NCBI GenBank assembly: GCA_016712405.1
Contig: JADJRD010000012.1
Location: forward strand, 1-59,940
DNA: 59,940 nucleotides
Origin: Cellvibrio sp.
GTDB taxonomy: Bacteria; Pseudomonadota; Gammaproteobacteria; Pseudomonadales; Cellvibrionaceae
Direction of reading: 5' to 3'
Shown: piece by piece, positions 58,507 through 59,940 of the stretch
Layout: each line of letters starts with the position of its first letter
Position numbering within the stretch: the stretch's first letter is position 1
The notes under the pieces: model-generated
Databases searched by the model: none
The model's input: the letters and a program-made list of their open reading frames with translations, nothing else
What the model was told of the DNA's origin: nothing
Made by a program: the position numbers and the translations under genes

Positions 58507-59809
58507 ATGAAAATAAAAAAAAACATGTTAAAAGCCACAGAACAACATCAACAAACAAGTTTTTGGCGGTGATTTAATCGATCAGCTAGACCCAAAGATC
58601 CGCTGCTGCTTTATCCAACGCGCATTCCTTGGCAAGAATTTGAAAAGCTTTATCGGCGAATACACGCAGGTATTGGTCGGCCGAGCATCCCCATTCGCGT
58701 GATGGTGGGCTTACTAATACTCAAGCAATTAGAAAATTTGAGCGATGAACGTGTGGTGTTGGCGTGGAAACAAAAATCCGTATTACCAAGCATTTTGCGG
58801 CGTAAAAACTTTCACAACCAATTACCCTGTCATGCTACGGAATTGGTGCATTTTAGAAAACATGTTAGCTGAAGGTGTTGAAAAATATTTGTGTCTGTGA
58901 AGTTGCACGATAAAAAGCGGAAGAGTCGATAGTCAATGTTGATACCACCGTACAAGAGAAAGCAATAACTATCCAGCTTGGATGGAAAACTCGCCATCAA
59001 GATTATCAATCGTTTAAATAAATTAGCAAAGGCAATAACATTGCAGCGGCGTACATTTGTGTGTCAAAGAAGTTAAATCATTACGCATTAATTTACGTTT
59101 CTTTCGTCATGTCAAAAAGCGTGCAAAAGCGGTTAAAGCGATCCAAGCGTTTGCGTACAATAGCGGGAGTTTTACTGAAATTAGAACGAAAATTTACCGC
59201 AAGCTGATTACCGATAAGCAAACAGAAAACTTTGCGTTATACCAAAGATGTTTGACACAAAAACACCCAACCATTGACAAAGTTTACGGATTTACTTTTT
59301 GAAAGAACCGCAGGCTTACTGTGTGGCGAAAGGAAAAGATCATAAGCCGTATGAATACGGTGCAAAAGCGTCGATTATGTCACACCCACCTCAACAGGCA
59401 ACATAATTTGCAGGCGCTGTGAGCCATGAAAAAATATTGCTGATGTAAATACACTGGATGAAGTATTAGAAAAAGCACGGTCGGTTCGGATCAGTAAAAT
59501 TCAAGAAGCTGTGTGTGATCGCGGCTATCGTGGTCGAAAAGAAGTGAAGGGGATTAAGATTATATTGCCAGAGAATCCGAAGAAAAGATACGCGTTATGA
59601 GCGTGAAAAAGCGAAGCGAAATGTCGACGACGCGCGGCCATTGAACCGATCATTGGTCATTTGAAATCGGGTTTTCGACTAGCGAAAATTATTTGAAGGG
59701 TGCGGCTGGTGATCAGATTAATTTATTGATGGCGTATGTGCACGTGGAATTTAAGAAAATGGATGATCCCGCTGCATTGAGCATTTTTTGTTGCGTAAAA
59801 ATGGCCTAA
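58507..59809 (+). pseudogene. IS5-family transposase, degraded by frameshifts
   Basis: Joined over many frames the product is about 430 residues long. Signs are KATEQHQQTSF, LLILKQLENLSDERVVLAWK, NVDTTVQEKAIT (first D of DDE), SLRINLRFFRHVKKRAKAVK, AKGKDHKPYEYGAKASIMS, EAVCDRGYRGRK (second D) and AAIEPIIGHLKSGFRLA (E) with the late GDQINLLMA. This order is the IS5 family. At least ten frame changes make it non-functional as read. No clear terminal inverted repeats or target duplication could be assigned; the left end is probably near 58390 and the right end near 59810 or beyond. Confidence 0.8.
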
Positions 59810-59940
59810 TGCCAGGGAAAATAGTGATTTTTAGCGAGTTAACGCAGAGTTGGTTGATGCAGTATCTCAAATGGTTTATTCGTGTGATATGGATATTGGT
59901 GCGGTGAAATTTGTACTGATGGATTTTAAATTGTTTTTCG

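Noticed and set aside
59810..59940. Open frame at the right edge
   Set aside because: About 35 codons without start or motif, cut by the window; not enough to call a gene.

Overview
The window looks like a chromosomal piece of a Gammaproteobacterium close to Cellvibrio or another cellulose-degrading marine or soil relative. The grounds are a lipoprotein with a long Ser/Arg-rich linker of the kind common in Cellvibrionaceae, the PrsK/PrsR pair linked to exosortase systems, a SutA-like regulator, and a hemC-hemD-hemX-hemY order. No rRNA, tRNA or CRISPR array was seen.

Layout. (1) 1-20.9 kb is a large exopolysaccharide locus: CelD/BcsL-like and GNAT acetyltransferases, a membrane acyltransferase, a PglK-like ABC flippase, a polysaccharide pyruvyltransferase, a CapK-like adenylate-forming enzyme, an asparagine-synthetase-type amidotransferase, a polysaccharide-lyase-like secreted protein, an O-antigen ligase/polymerase, a low-molecular-weight tyrosine phosphatase and eight glycosyltransferases. 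(2) 20.9-31 kb continues it with a membrane GT2, a DegT-type aminotransferase, a GT25 enzyme, an exosortase, a secreted esterase, a Ser-rich lipoprotein, and the PrsR/PrsK two-component pair. (3) 31-49.6 kb is conserved housekeeping DNA: rep, a REC-GGDEF-EAL protein, comM, ubiK, a nitrogen module glnK-amtB-glnK with a recognisable NtrC/sigma-54 control region, sutA, a sodium:solute symporter, hemCDXY and pbpC. (4) 49.6-59.9 kb is accessory: a MATE transporter, an unknown secreted protein, a RAYT fragment, three consecutive secreted YD/Rhs-type proteins ending in a probable zinc-metallopeptidase toxin domain with a small secreted gene behind it, and a degraded IS5-family element.

Almost every gene in 0-20.9 kb and 55.8-59.8 kb is broken by single-base frameshifts, while 20.9-55.8 kb is nearly clean. 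Protein similarity runs straight through the breaks, and in two places a pair of opposite shifts restores a family motif. I therefore describe these genes as whole loci with disrupted frames; sequencing error is at least as likely as decay.

The most interesting system is at 55.1-58.2 kb. A Sec-exported Rhs/YD protein ends in a domain with an HExxH zinc motif. Nine bases after its stop starts a small exported protein whose C-terminal half resembles the NTR/TIMP fold (tissue inhibitor of metalloproteinases). This suggests a metalloprotease toxin with a TIMP-like immunity protein. A second notable feature is a GC-rich nested palindrome inserted in frame inside pbpC.
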